Source: Caldifarciminota bacterium UBA5631 (lineage in GTDB: Bacteria > Hydrothermota > Hydrothermia > UBA1063). From it: a stretch of 64,000 bases of DNA. Shown piece by piece: positions 8,301 through 16,757 of the stretch (within the stretch, counting starts at the first letter, position 1; each line of letters begins with the position of its first letter). Where the stretch lies: the NCBI GenBank assembly GCA_002421425.1, contig DIJZ01000024.1, positions 8,634 to 72,633 on the forward strand, written 5' to 3'. The notes under the pieces are model-generated. The model was not told the DNA's origin. It searched no databases and worked only from the letters and a program-made list of their open reading frames with translations. Position numbers and translations under genes: made by a program.

Positions 8301-8879
8301 TCACCTCCCAATCTGAATTGTAGTTGAACCCTTGAACACATCGTGCTTTCTTTTCAGATTGCTGTCCCTGGCAGAGGCAAAGATGATTTTAACCTTTTTC
8401 CCCTCAGCAACGGGCCTGTCAAAGGGATCTCTGGTATCAAGGAGCCTTTTGAACTCCACCACTACATATAGAGAATCTCTTTTCCCAGCTGAAACAATCA
8501 AATCCTCCCTCCCTCCAAAATCGGTATCTGCCTTGTGAGGACCGTAGATTCCTCTGGAATATGCATCTATGATCTTCACCTTACTCCCTTCGTCATATGC
8601 AATAATCATATCCGCACCTTTCATTGCCACCTCGGGATCTATTCCGAGACCGACCCATCCCTTGCTTTTCACCTTTACTGCAGCATAGATATAAAGGCTA
8701 TCGATAAAATAGTAAAAAAAGAATTCACCCGGTTTCAGTTCCACAACATACTTGTATTCAGTTTTTCCAATAATGCCATCAGCCTTCCAGCCAGCCCCAT
8801 TGCCCTCCTGTCCCCAGGATAATGAACATGTTGCAGCACACAAAATATACATAGTTACCTTTCTCAGGTCCACTCTCAT
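8301..8879 (-). CDS. Secreted DOMON-domain protein
   Basis: A 192-residue protein with an N-terminal signal peptide (about residues 1-23) and one DOMON-type beta-sandwich domain. Family-like features are GWVGLGID, a Met in AMKGADMIIAY, GPHKADTDFGGREDLI and a terminal H-D-x-x-K-G-S. In haem-binding DOMON domains a Met and a C-terminal His ligate haem b, and both positions are occupied here. AGGAGGAAGT lies just before ATG 8879. The b561-like gene follows immediately, a pairing that matches the DOMON-b561 fusions of eukaryotes. Electron transfer or haem/sugar sensing outside the membrane is inferred. Confidence 0.7.
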   Translation of the reverse strand: MRVDLRKVTMYILCAATCSLSWGQEGNGAGWKADGIIGKTEYKYVVELKPGEFFFYYFIDSLYIYAAVKVKSKGWVGLGIDPEVAMKGADMIIAYDEGSKVKIIDAYSRGIYGPHKADTDFGGREDLIVSAGKRDSLYVVVEFKRLLDTRDPFDRPVAEGKKVKIIFASARDSNLKRKHDVFKGSTTIQIGR

Positions 8880-8993
8880 ACTTCCTCCTCAATATTGATA
8901 CTAATTTTAAAGCACAGACCAAGACTTCATTTGAAAAAGAAAAAAGGCACGGAACGTATAACTTTCCCTGTATTGCATTATACTTATATTACT

Positions 8994-9479
8994 ATGATTA
9001 AAAGGTCGCTGTTTATAATACTGATTGGAGTTTCGGTGCTCTCAGCCCGCACAGCGGGCTCCATGTTTCGAATTGGTGCAAACACATCCGTGCTATTTGA
9101 AAACGGAAATGCATACCCCGTCATTGGCATTACCGCTGGATTCTACCCAGTAAACTTCTTCTTCATGGAGGGGAGTGGGGAATATGTTTTCAGAAATGAT
9201 TATAAAGAATTCGCTCTTCCGGTCACAGCAAACTTAGCATATAAAACCAGATACTTTCAGCCCTATGCAGGGGCTGGCATTGCCTACCATCTTTACGACT
9301 ATTCAGATCATGATGAACATTCCTTCGGAGCGAGGGTCAAAACGGGTGTGACACTTTTCGATACCAAGGGGGCTTCAGGTTCCTTCGAAGTAACTTACGA
9401 TGTCCCAGACCTGAAAGGCTCTAAAGGCAGATGGTACTTCACAGGAAGACTTGATAAGAGTTTTAACCTGCAATTTTGA
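8994..9479 (+). CDS. Predicted small outer-membrane beta-barrel protein
   Basis: A 161-residue protein with a clear signal peptide (MIKRSLFIILIGVSVLSA) followed by alternating hydrophobic/aromatic strands and a C-terminal Phe (NLQF). This is typical of an eight-stranded opacity/OmpX-like barrel. The ATG at 8994 is preferred over an upstream in-frame start because the signal peptide begins there. There is no Shine-Dalgarno; a TATACT lies 9 nt before the ATG, with no good -35. No specific function can be assigned. It stands alone between the DOMON gene (divergent) and the nitrilase gene. Confidence 0.65.
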   Translation: MIKRSLFIILIGVSVLSARTAGSMFRIGANTSVLFENGNAYPVIGITAGFYPVNFFFMEGSGEYVFRNDYKEFALPVTANLAYKTRYFQPYAGAGIAYHLYDYSDHDEHSFGARVKTGVTLFDTKGASGSFEVTYDVPDLKGSKGRWYFTGRLDKSFNLQF

Positions 9480-9487
9480 GAAAACAG

Positions 9488-9516
9488 TTGAATTAACGAA
9501 TATAAGCTCTTAACAT
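9488..9516 (+). promoter_or_regulatory. Promoter of the nitrilase-nadE run
   Basis: TTGAAT (9488-9493), a 17-nt spacer and TAACAT (9511-9516), with the ATG of the nitrilase-like gene 8 nt further on at 9525. The predicted start of transcription falls within a few bases of the ATG. The competing in-frame TTG at 9516 would lie upstream of that start. Confidence 0.6.
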
Positions 9517-9524
9517 TGATACAT

Positions 9525-10367
9525 ATGAAAGAGAGTGTTCGCGTTGGACTTGCGCAGATCTCTGCACGACTTGGGGATATAGAATATAACAAGTCTCAAA
9601 TAATAAATTCCCTGAAGATAGCAAAGAACGAAGGTGCTGAGATTGTTATATTTCCTGAACTTGCAACAATCGGGTACGGTTCTGGGGATATCTACCTGGA
9701 CAAAGTGGATGAGAATCTTGACGCACTTGCACACATCGTGGAAGAGGCTGGCAGAATCGGCATCTGGGCGGTCGTGGGATATGTAGAGAAGGATGAGCGT
9801 GGTTTCTTCTATAACGCAGCGGCTTTGATTGGTGAAGGAAGAATTCAGGGAAGATTCGCAAAAACCCAGCTGGTGAACTACAGATTGTTTGACGAAAAGA
9901 AATACTTTAAACCGGGATCTTTACTTCCGGTATTTGAGACCCCTTTTGGAAAGATTGGGATTCTCATAAGCGAGGATGTTTGGTTCCCTGAAGCTGCAAG
10001 AGCTTTAACCTTTAGGGGAGCCCAGCTGATTTTTGTTCTCTCTGCATCTCCCTTCGATAGAGGAAAAGTCGAAATCTGGGAGGATTTTCTCAAAGTAAGG
10101 GTACTTGACAACATCCTTCCAATTGTCTTCGTGAATATGAGCGGTGTCCAGGAAGGAGTTACTTATTGGGGTGGTAGTGCAGTATATTCAGCCTCAGGGA
10201 AAGTTGTAAAAAGGTTAAAGATTATAGAAACTGATTACGATACCGTCACCGTGGACCTCGAGGAATCCAAAAGGTTACGAAGAAGAGATATCAGAATCCG
10301 CGAAGTCAGAAAAGAAATCCTTGAAGAAGTACTTAGGGCCTTTGAGGAGATGACACGATGGATATAG
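9525..10367 (+). CDS. Nitrilase-fold amidohydrolase-like protein with Ser in place of the catalytic Cys
   Basis: A 280-residue carbon-nitrogen hydrolase-fold protein most like the glutaminase domain of glutamine-dependent NAD synthetase. The Glu (FPELATIGY) and Lys (FAKTQLVNY) of the Glu-Lys-Cys triad are present. The motif that should read I-C-E-D-x-W is ISEDVW, with Ser149 (codon AGC at 9969-9971) where the nucleophilic Cys belongs. It overlaps nadE by 10 nt, so the pair looks like a split NadE with a damaged or altered glutaminase. It may be inactive but structural, or use another chemistry. Start chosen from the promoter position. Confidence 0.8.
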   Translation: MKESVRVGLAQISARLGDIEYNKSQIINSLKIAKNEGAEIVIFPELATIGYGSGDIYLDKVDENLDALAHIVEEAGRIGIWAVVGYVEKDERGFFYNAAALIGEGRIQGRFAKTQLVNYRLFDEKKYFKPGSLLPVFETPFGKIGILISEDVWFPEAARALTFRGAQLIFVLSASPFDRGKVEIWEDFLKVRVLDNILPIVFVNMSGVQEGVTYWGGSAVYSASGKVVKRLKIIETDYDTVTVDLEESKRLRRRDIRIREVRKEILEEVLRAFEEMTRWI

Positions 10368-11209
10368 ACATTTACCTGAAGGAAGAAGAGCTTGAGCTTT
10401 ACAGGAAAATTATAGTTCATTCAATTAAAGACCGTCTTGAAAAACTCAGAGTCTCCCTTGGGATAGTGGCCCTTTCAGGAGGAGTTGATTCTTCCCTTGT
10501 TGCTGTTTTGAGCAAAGAAGCCCTAAAAGATAAATTACTCTGCTTAATAATGCCTGAAACCGGCGTTTCAAGTCAAGAGGATATCGACCATGCAATGGAA
10601 CTGGTTAGAAAATTTGATATAAATTACCGCATCATTCCGATTAACGGAGCTATTGAGTGGTTTAACCAGCGTTATGAAGAAATCAAAGGACCCAACAAAA
10701 ACGAAAGACTCGCAATTGCGAACGTAAAACCAAGAATTAGAATGATAATGAATTATCTCTACGCCAATACGTTAAACGGATTCGTAATCGGCACTTCCAA
10801 CAAAACCGAACTCTTGCTTGGATATGGCACAAAATATGGCGATATTGCAGTTGATTTCTATCCAATTGGAGATCTTTACAAAACCCAGGTATGGCAGCTT
10901 TCAGACTATGTTGGAATCCCAACGGAAATTATAAGGAAGAAACCCACTGCAGGTCTGTGGGTCGGTCAAACCGACGAAGACGAACTTGGCCACACCTACT
11001 ATGAGATTGACAGGGTTCTTTACTGCCTCGTAGAACTGGAACTCTCCGTTCGCGAAACTTGCAAAGTCCTTGGTATTCCGAGAGATGCAGTAATGGACAT
11101 CTATAGAAGAGTGGTTTCTTCTGAGCACAAAAGAAAGATCCCCACAATTACCAGGCTATCCCGTATGTGCCTTGACAAAGACTGGAAATATCCCAGTGAC
11201 CGACACTGA
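10358..11209 (+). CDS. nadE: NAD+ synthetase
   Basis: A 283-residue NAD synthetase that amidates nicotinic acid adenine dinucleotide to NAD using ATP. The ATP-pyrophosphatase loop SGGVDSS is at about residues 40-46. Other family motifs are NVKPRIRM, GTSNKTELLLGYGTKYGD and the KKPTAGLWVGQTDEDELG region. It has no glutaminase domain of its own, as in ammonia-dependent enzymes. The adjacent, overlapping nitrilase-like gene may be a partner subunit, but its catalytic Cys is missing, so ammonia is the likely nitrogen source. nadC and nadX lie elsewhere in the window. Confidence 0.95.
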   Translation: MDIDIYLKEEELELYRKIIVHSIKDRLEKLRVSLGIVALSGGVDSSLVAVLSKEALKDKLLCLIMPETGVSSQEDIDHAMELVRKFDINYRIIPINGAIEWFNQRYEEIKGPNKNERLAIANVKPRIRMIMNYLYANTLNGFVIGTSNKTELLLGYGTKYGDIAVDFYPIGDLYKTQVWQLSDYVGIPTEIIRKKPTAGLWVGQTDEDELGHTYYEIDRVLYCLVELELSVRETCKVLGIPRDAVMDIYRRVVSSEHKRKIPTITRLSRMCLDKDWKYPSDRH

Positions 11210-11762
11210 GAAAAGAAATCTCACCAGAAGCTGGGTGTTCTTTCTTCTTGCCGTAATTCTGTATCAAATTCTTCATGAAGGTTCTCACCTCCTAACATCC
11301 CTTTTTTTCGACGAATTTGAAGGACTTAGATTTGCGACTATTGGTCCAGAAGTGGTTTACAAAACACCGGTCCCTGAGAGAAGCGGGTTTCACTGGACTT
11401 TAATCTCGGGAATGAGTAGTATCATAACAATAATCCTCGGATATATTTTGCTCATTAACTCAGAAAAAACAGCTTCTTTAAGAAATGTTAACCTTAAGGC
11501 TCTGTTGTTCTACACAACGCTAGTTCTGCTCATTACAGATCCTTTAAATCTTTCTGTCGGACCCTTCCTCTACGGAGGAGATGCTCCGGGAGTAGCAAAA
11601 GGTATGAATGTTCCTGTGTATCTCGTTCAGGGGCTGTTCTTTGTGATTTTCCTGATAAATAGGGAACTTGTTGCATCGATTCTGCTTTCAACATACAAAA
11701 TAGAGACAAAGCATTTCCTTTTTAGGAGCTGGCTTAGAAAATCCCCCAGAGTCGGAAGATAA
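11196..11762 (+). CDS. Multi-pass membrane protein with an HExxH motif
   Basis: About 188 residues with four or five predicted membrane helices. The first helix carries HEGSH, which fits the HExxH zinc motif of membrane metalloproteases. A later helix has LLITDPLNLSVGPF, where an Asp could be a third ligand, as in M50-type enzymes. The rest does not match a family I can name, and protease activity is only a suggestion. The GTG at 11196 has GGAAA about 8 nt upstream and overlaps nadE by 14 nt. A TTG at 11172 is the alternative. It converges on clpC. Confidence 0.6.
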   Translation: MTDTEKRNLTRSWVFFLLAVILYQILHEGSHLLTSLFFDEFEGLRFATIGPEVVYKTPVPERSGFHWTLISGMSSIITIILGYILLINSEKTASLRNVNLKALLFYTTLVLLITDPLNLSVGPFLYGGDAPGVAKGMNVPVYLVQGLFFVIFLINRELVASILLSTYKIETKHFLFRSWLRKSPRVGR

Positions 11763-11790
11763 CTGGAAAAAGTCTTTAGATTCGCGTAGC

Positions 11791-11832
11791 AGAGATTCAT
11801 TCATCAAATCTTCAAAAAATCTCTATGAATGA
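11791..11832. repeat. Two interleaved inverted repeats between convergent genes
   Basis: AGAGAT (11791-11796) pairs with ATCTCT (11819-11824), and TCATTCAT (11797-11804) pairs with ATGAATGA (11825-11832). The two stems interleave, so only one hairpin can form at a time. They fill the gap between the membrane-protein gene and the clpC stop codon. No T-run follows on either strand, so termination is uncertain. Confidence 0.5.
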
Positions 11833-14268
11833 CTATTCTAAGGGGGCTTTTTCAAACTTCACTTCCCCATCGTAATCTATTACAATCCTGTCTCCTGCTT
11901 TGAACTCACCCGCAAGAATTTTATCAGCTATCGGATTTTCGACATACACCTGGATAGATCTCCTCAAAGGCCTTGCGCCAAGGTCAGGATTGTAGCCCGC
12001 TTCGGATAGGTACTCCACTAATTTTTCTGTCCAGGATACTTCAATTCCATTTTCTTTGAGACTGTCCTGCACTTCTTTAAGCTGAAGTTCCACAATCTCT
12101 TTAACTTCTTTGTGACCGAGGGCGTTAAAGAACACGAATTCGTCTATCCTGTTCAAGAATTCAATCTTGAAGAATTTTAGAAGTTCTGGCATTATTGAAT
12201 TTACCCTGGACTGATGAACCTTCGTAAGTTCAGAATCTTTCTTAATAAATCCAATCTGAGGCCCTTCGGAGAACTGATATTGAATGTTGGATGTCATAAT
12301 TATCAGGGTATTTTTGAAATCTACAACATGTCCCTGTGCATCGGTCAGTCTGCCGGCATCGAAAATCTGAAGCATTATGTTAAATACGTCTGGATGTGCC
12401 TTCTCAATCTCATCAAAAAGGATCACCTGATAGGGTCTTCGTCTGACAGCCTCCGTGAGCTGCCCACCTCTCTCAAAGCCAATGTATCCTGGAGGCGCTC
12501 CGATAAGCCTTGAAACGGCGTGCTTTTCCATATACTCAGACATATCAATACGAAGGAGCGCATCTTCGTCGTTGAAAAGGAACCATGCAAGCTGTCTGGC
12601 GAGGTGGGTTTTTCCAACACCGGTGGGGCCAAGGAACATAAAAACGCCAATGGGTCTGTTTCTCTGACCAAGTCCGGCTCTTGAACGCCTTATAGCCTCT
12701 GCAACTACCTTTATAGCATAATCCTGTCCCTTCACTTTCTTCTTGAGTTCATCCTCTACATAAAGCAACCTCTTTGCCTCATCTTCAAGAAGCCTCATGG
12801 CAGGAATACCCGTCCATCTGGAGACTACGTAAGCGATGTCATTTTCGTCAACAAAATCATCCATGTTCTTTTCCCTTAACCATGTTTCCTTCTTCCCTTC
12901 AAGCTCTTTTTCCAGGAATTCTACCTGTTTCTTCAGATTCTCAACCTCTCCTCTGTTGCTGAACTGATCCATTAGAGTTATCTGATCCCTCAATGAGGCA
13001 ATTCTATTCTGCAGAGCCTTTATGTCCTCTGGCATATCTGAAAGTTTTATCCTTAAATACGAACAGGCTTCATCCAGAAGATCTATTGCCTTATCTGGTA
13101 ACTTCCTGCCCTGAACATATCTATCTGCAAGTTTCGCCGAAGCGATTATTGCAGAGTCAAGAATTTTAACTCTGTGATGTTCCTCAAATTTGTTTTTCAA
13201 CCCTCTTAATATCTCTACCGTTTCCTCAATAGAAGGTTCCTTTACATAGACAGGCTGAAATCTCCTTTCCAGCGCGCCATCTTTTTCTATTCGCTCCCTG
13301 TACTCGTCAAGAGTGGTCGCTCCAATAACTCTGAGCTCCCCCGATGCAAGCCACGGCTTCAATAAGTTGGCAGCATCTATAGCTCCCTCTGCACCGCCTG
13401 CTCCAACTATCGTATGAAGTTCATCTATGAAAAGAATGATACGGTCTTTCTGCCGCTTCACTTCATCTATCACCGCCTTCAATCTCTCTTCAAACTCACC
13501 CCTGAACTTCGAACCTGCAAGGAGAGCACCCATATCAAGCATAAGAATTCTTTTATCTCTTAAAAAATCAGGTACTTTCTTCTCATGGATTCTCTGGGCG
13601 AGCCCATGTACAATGGCAGTCTTCCCCACACCCGGTTCACCAATTAGAACAGGATTGTTTTTGGTTTTTCTCAGAATAATTTGAATTACCCTTTCTATTT
13701 CATCATTTCGACCTATTACAGGATCAAGTTTCCCGGTTTCCGAAAGTTTTGTAACATCGACGGTATACTTCACAAGAGCATTGTATTTACTTTCAGCGGT
13801 GGGTTCAGTAACCCTCTGACTGCCGCGAATCTCGTAAAGAGCTTTGTAAATCTTTTCACGGTCGATCCCAAATTCCTTCAGAATCCTTGCTGAAGGGCCA
13901 CCAGCTGAATTTTCAATTGCGAGAAGAAAATGCTCCTGGGCAACATACTCGTCCTTCAGTTTTTCGGCTTCCACGAATGCCTGTTGGAGGACGTCCTGTG
14001 CTCTTGGTGTGATATAAATCTGAACGGGCCTGGATCCCTGAATCTCCGTCTGTGGTACCTTTAAAAGAGCCTCTTTCAGTTTTTCCTTAACCAATACAGG
14101 ATGTATATTTAGCTTCTCAAATATTTGAGAAACCACCCCTCCTTCTTCCTCCAGAAGCCCGTAAAAAATGTGTTCAACATCCAGTTGATTGTGCTTGAAT
14201 TTTACCAGCGCCTCCTGTGCCCGTATAAGAGCCTCCTGAGCGCCCTCAGTAAATTTGTCCATTCTCAT
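11833..14268 (-). CDS. clpC: ClpC-type AAA+ unfoldase
   Basis: An 811-residue Hsp100 ATPase. It has two N-terminal Clp repeats (about 1-150), AAA domain 1 with GEPGVGKT and the VIGATTLDEYR block, and a short middle coiled coil (about 415-460). AAA domain 2 has GPTGVGKTHLA, ILFDEIEKAHPDVF and FLNRIDE. The short middle domain and the IGF loop (GPQIGFIKK), which docks onto ClpP, favour ClpC over the disaggregase ClpB. No clpP or mcsAB lies nearby. GGAGG lies 10 nt before ATG 14268. No CIRCE operator is visible upstream. Confidence 0.93.
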   Translation of the reverse strand: MRMDKFTEGAQEALIRAQEALVKFKHNQLDVEHIFYGLLEEEGGVVSQIFEKLNIHPVLVKEKLKEALLKVPQTEIQGSRPVQIYITPRAQDVLQQAFVEAEKLKDEYVAQEHFLLAIENSAGGPSARILKEFGIDREKIYKALYEIRGSQRVTEPTAESKYNALVKYTVDVTKLSETGKLDPVIGRNDEIERVIQIILRKTKNNPVLIGEPGVGKTAIVHGLAQRIHEKKVPDFLRDKRILMLDMGALLAGSKFRGEFEERLKAVIDEVKRQKDRIILFIDELHTIVGAGGAEGAIDAANLLKPWLASGELRVIGATTLDEYRERIEKDGALERRFQPVYVKEPSIEETVEILRGLKNKFEEHHRVKILDSAIIASAKLADRYVQGRKLPDKAIDLLDEACSYLRIKLSDMPEDIKALQNRIASLRDQITLMDQFSNRGEVENLKKQVEFLEKELEGKKETWLREKNMDDFVDENDIAYVVSRWTGIPAMRLLEDEAKRLLYVEDELKKKVKGQDYAIKVVAEAIRRSRAGLGQRNRPIGVFMFLGPTGVGKTHLARQLAWFLFNDEDALLRIDMSEYMEKHAVSRLIGAPPGYIGFERGGQLTEAVRRRPYQVILFDEIEKAHPDVFNIMLQIFDAGRLTDAQGHVVDFKNTLIIMTSNIQYQFSEGPQIGFIKKDSELTKVHQSRVNSIMPELLKFFKIEFLNRIDEFVFFNALGHKEVKEIVELQLKEVQDSLKENGIEVSWTEKLVEYLSEAGYNPDLGARPLRRSIQVYVENPIADKILAGEFKAGDRIVIDYDGEVKFEKAPLE

Positions 14269-14408
14269 TATTCAAAAACCTCCAGAACTGTTTATTGAAT
14301 TAATAGCATCATAAAGGCGAACTGTAAAGGAAGAACGTTTCTCGCGAGTGGATTTAATGCTATTTCGTGCGTTTTCCCAGGTGTATCGATTAAAATTAAT
14401 ACACTACA

Positions 14409-15254
14409 ATGAAAGTGTTTAAGTATTTTGTTTTTTGCGGACTTTTTATATTTTTTCTGTATCTTTTTGCATATCCATTTCTTTTCAGGGTAAAATCTCT
14501 GGAGTCTGAGAATCCTGTTCAAACGGCTCTGATGATCTACAGGATCCATCAGTGGAAATCGCAGGGGAAAAATATTAGGATATCCCATACATGGGTGCCA
14601 CTAAAGAGAATATCACCATACCTGGTAAAAGCAGTTTTGATCTCAGAAGATGATAAATTTTTCCAGCATGAAGGATTTGACCTTGAAGGAATCAAACTCG
14701 CCATAGAGAAGAATATTAAGAAAAAGAAATTAAAATATGGAGGGAGTACTATAAGCCAGCAACTCGCGAAGAATCTGTTTCTTGGACCACGAAAAAGTCT
14801 CGTAAGAAAAATTCACGAAGCGATTCTGACAGTGAGGATTGAGAAAACTCTGTCCAAACGAAGAATCCTAGAGCTTTATCTTAATGTTGCCGAATGGGGT
14901 CCGGGTATATTTGGTATTGAAGCTGCATCAGAATACTACTTTTCAAAACCAGCAATTACCCTCACCCCTGAGGAAGCTGCTTTACTTGCTGCTGTTTTAC
15001 CAAACCCGCAGAAATATTCTCCCGTTAACCCATCAAGATACATAAGTCAAAGGGCAGAAAAGATTCTTTACATAATGAAATTGAGGAATATCATTTCAGA
15101 AGAGTATGACAGTAATGTAACAAAATCTACACATGATTCACTTTCTAAAGATTCACTCGGTATATATCATGAAACACCACAGGACACATTGAACGTTTAC
15201 GACACACTGCCAGGCGCCTCAAGCACCACGAACCTTCAAAATTCAGAAAATTGA
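14409..15254 (+). CDS. mtgA: Monofunctional peptidoglycan transglycosylase
   Basis: A 281-residue GT51 enzyme that polymerises lipid II into glycan strands. One N-terminal membrane anchor (about 5-25) is followed by the family motifs in order: EDDKFFQHEGFD with the catalytic Glu, GGSTISQQLAKN, RKIHE and KRRILELYLNVAEWG. There is no transpeptidase domain. The last 50 residues are a Ser/Thr/Asp-rich tail without recognisable fold. No Shine-Dalgarno is seen before ATG 14409. It is divergent from clpC, and its 3' end overlaps the convergent dehydrogenase-like gene by 19 nt. Confidence 0.93.
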   Translation: MKVFKYFVFCGLFIFFLYLFAYPFLFRVKSLESENPVQTALMIYRIHQWKSQGKNIRISHTWVPLKRISPYLVKAVLISEDDKFFQHEGFDLEGIKLAIEKNIKKKKLKYGGSTISQQLAKNLFLGPRKSLVRKIHEAILTVRIEKTLSKRRILELYLNVAEWGPGIFGIEAASEYYFSKPAITLTPEEAALLAAVLPNPQKYSPVNPSRYISQRAEKILYIMKLRNIISEEYDSNVTKSTHDSLSKDSLGIYHETPQDTLNVYDTLPGASSTTNLQNSEN

Positions 15255-16321
15255 ATTCCTGATTTCTTTAAATGCCCAAGAAACTCATGGGAAAATTCAT
15301 CATTTAAGCCAAGCAGTTCCAGAGGCAAAACACCACTTTGATTAATCTTTCCATCTAAAAACATCTTCGTAAGAATAGCTGGCGGAATCCCGGTTAACTC
15401 ACTCATAGCAGTTCGCTTTCTATCCATGTTATAGTAGTGAATTAGTTCAAAACCACTTACAGTACCATCTCTCCAGAACTCAATCCTTAAAATAGCAAGA
15501 TCCTCCTCGCTACCCTGTTTCAACCTATCCCAAAGCCAATCCCGAAATACTTCGTAAATTGGGCAATCCTTATTCAGAAGACCAATTTCTACTAATACTC
15601 TAAAAATTTCAGCATGTCCTCTGTAACGAACCGTTTTCTCTTCCAGATTAGGAACATCAGAAATCGTCCTTAATAGCGTTCTCAAACCATCGGTATAGAA
15701 GGATTCGAATTTCCCGCCTATCCCTGCGAAAACCTCCTCTTTAACTCCGGAGAGGGCAGGAACAACCTGAATGGTCCCTCCAATCCTTATCCTAGCAGGC
15801 CTTCTGTACTCCTCCAGCAGGTCTTCTGGCGACCACGTCAAATAATAATTAAAGGGAGGAATCGGTTTGGCAGGAATCCCGCCCACTTTTATAGTGATCC
15901 TGTCAAATACACCTCCGAATTTTCTGTATCCCTAACCAATTAGAAAATTTGAGACCCCTGGAGCAAAACCGGCGTCAACTATAAACTTTAGACCCATCCT
16001 CAAGGCATCCTCTTCATAATCAAAAGGGTCTTCCTCCATATATGAGATATCAATGCAATGCGCCTTCCTGGAAGCAGCAAACTTCAGAACTTTGTCTCCA
16101 AATCTTGCAGGAAGACAATTAAGGATCAGGTCACCTTCTTTTACAACTTTGCTGATTTCTGGAGAATCGAAAGAACTGCCTATTACTCTGTATCCGAGAG
16201 CCTGCGCCTGGGCTGCGTTTTTTTCATCCCTCTCCACAGCTATCACATCATATATTCCAAGATCTTTTAAAGTCTCAAGGGTCACGTATCCCTGCCTTCC
16301 AGCTCCAAAAAGATAAATCAT
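15236..16321 (-). pseudogene. Saccharopine dehydrogenase-family gene interrupted by an in-frame amber codon
   Basis: Two adjacent pieces in one reading frame make a complete saccharopine/carboxynorspermidine dehydrogenase-like protein of 361 codons. The N-terminal piece has the Rossmann start LFGAGRQGYV and runs to GFAPGVSNFLIG. A TAG at 15932-15934 follows, and the frame then continues intact through VGGIPAKPIPPFNYYLTW and STSE-like C-terminal regions to 15236. In the family one residue (often followed by Gly) occupies the amber position. TAG is an ordinary stop elsewhere in the window (20567-20569, 25262-25264). This is most simply a recent nonsense mutation or sequencing error; readthrough is possible. 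GGAGG precedes ATG 16321. Confidence 0.8.
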
Positions 16322-16609
16322 CCGAACCTCCAGTGCAACTATTCTAAAGCAATGAAGTTATTCACAAAATCCAATAGTCTCCGGATGCTGAATTGTCACT
16401 CAACAGGCTCCACTCACGGCGAGTTTAATTTTCTGGCGGAGAAACATTTATACATGCTTAAAAAATGGAGTAATCCTGGATTCTCTGAAAATTCATTTTT
16501 AGGTCTGCGACTGAAAACAAGGTGCATTCTCAATCTTCGCATAAAATTGCCTTAAGCAGTTAAAGGTCTTCACAGGTTTATGGTGTGGGGCATCGGAAAT
16601 ATTCGAAGT

Positions 16610-16630
16610 TATGGTTTATGAACAACCATA
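16610..16630. repeat. Short hairpin in the intergenic region
   Basis: TATGGTT, a 7-nt loop and AACCATA form a perfect 7-bp stem. There is no T-run, so it is not an obvious terminator. Function unknown. Confidence 0.4.
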
Positions 16631-16728
16631 GGCATATTCAAGAAACACTATTTCTGGACGTTAGCCAGGACGCAGCTCCACCACCCAAGGAAAACTAATA
16701 AAGACTAATTTTATTGATTATGTAGCTA

Positions 16729-16757
16729 TTGACTTTCTGAAAGAGTGATGTTATAAT
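16729..16757 (+). promoter_or_regulatory. Consensus promoter giving a leaderless transcript
   Basis: TTGACT (16729-16734), a 17-nt spacer and TATAAT (16752-16757), then 6 nt to the ATG at 16764. A start 7 nt after the -10 box would be the A of the ATG. No Shine-Dalgarno is present. Confidence 0.8.

Noticed and set aside
8895..8993. Upstream start for the outer-membrane barrel gene
   Set aside because: The extra residues are basic and lack a signal peptide, while a clear signal peptide begins at ATG 8994.
9516..9524. TTG start for the nitrilase-like gene
   Set aside because: It lies inside or before the predicted start of transcription, and the ATG at 9525 fits the promoter.
11791..11832. 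H-type pseudoknot formed by the interleaved repeats
   Set aside because: The loop lengths between the stems would be zero at two crossings, which is sterically unfavourable; mutually exclusive hairpins are more likely.
14269..14408. CIRCE heat-shock operator upstream of clpC
   Set aside because: Only an 8-bp palindrome (CTCGCGAG, 14341-14348) is present, with no TTAGCACTC-N9-GAGTGCTAA.
15932..15934. Amber codon read as pyrrolysine or another recoded amino acid
   Set aside because: TAG ends other genes here, no recoding element is visible, and the family position is not known to need a special residue.
16352..16555. 67-codon open frame in the intergenic region
   Set aside because: No Shine-Dalgarno, no promoter at the leaderless spacing and no recognisable protein character.
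16640..16672. Resemblance to a tmRNA 3' end (AGCTCCACCA near 16663)
   Set aside because: The T-loop, a 5' half pairing with the acceptor end and a tag reading frame are all missing; a ten-base match can arise by chance.
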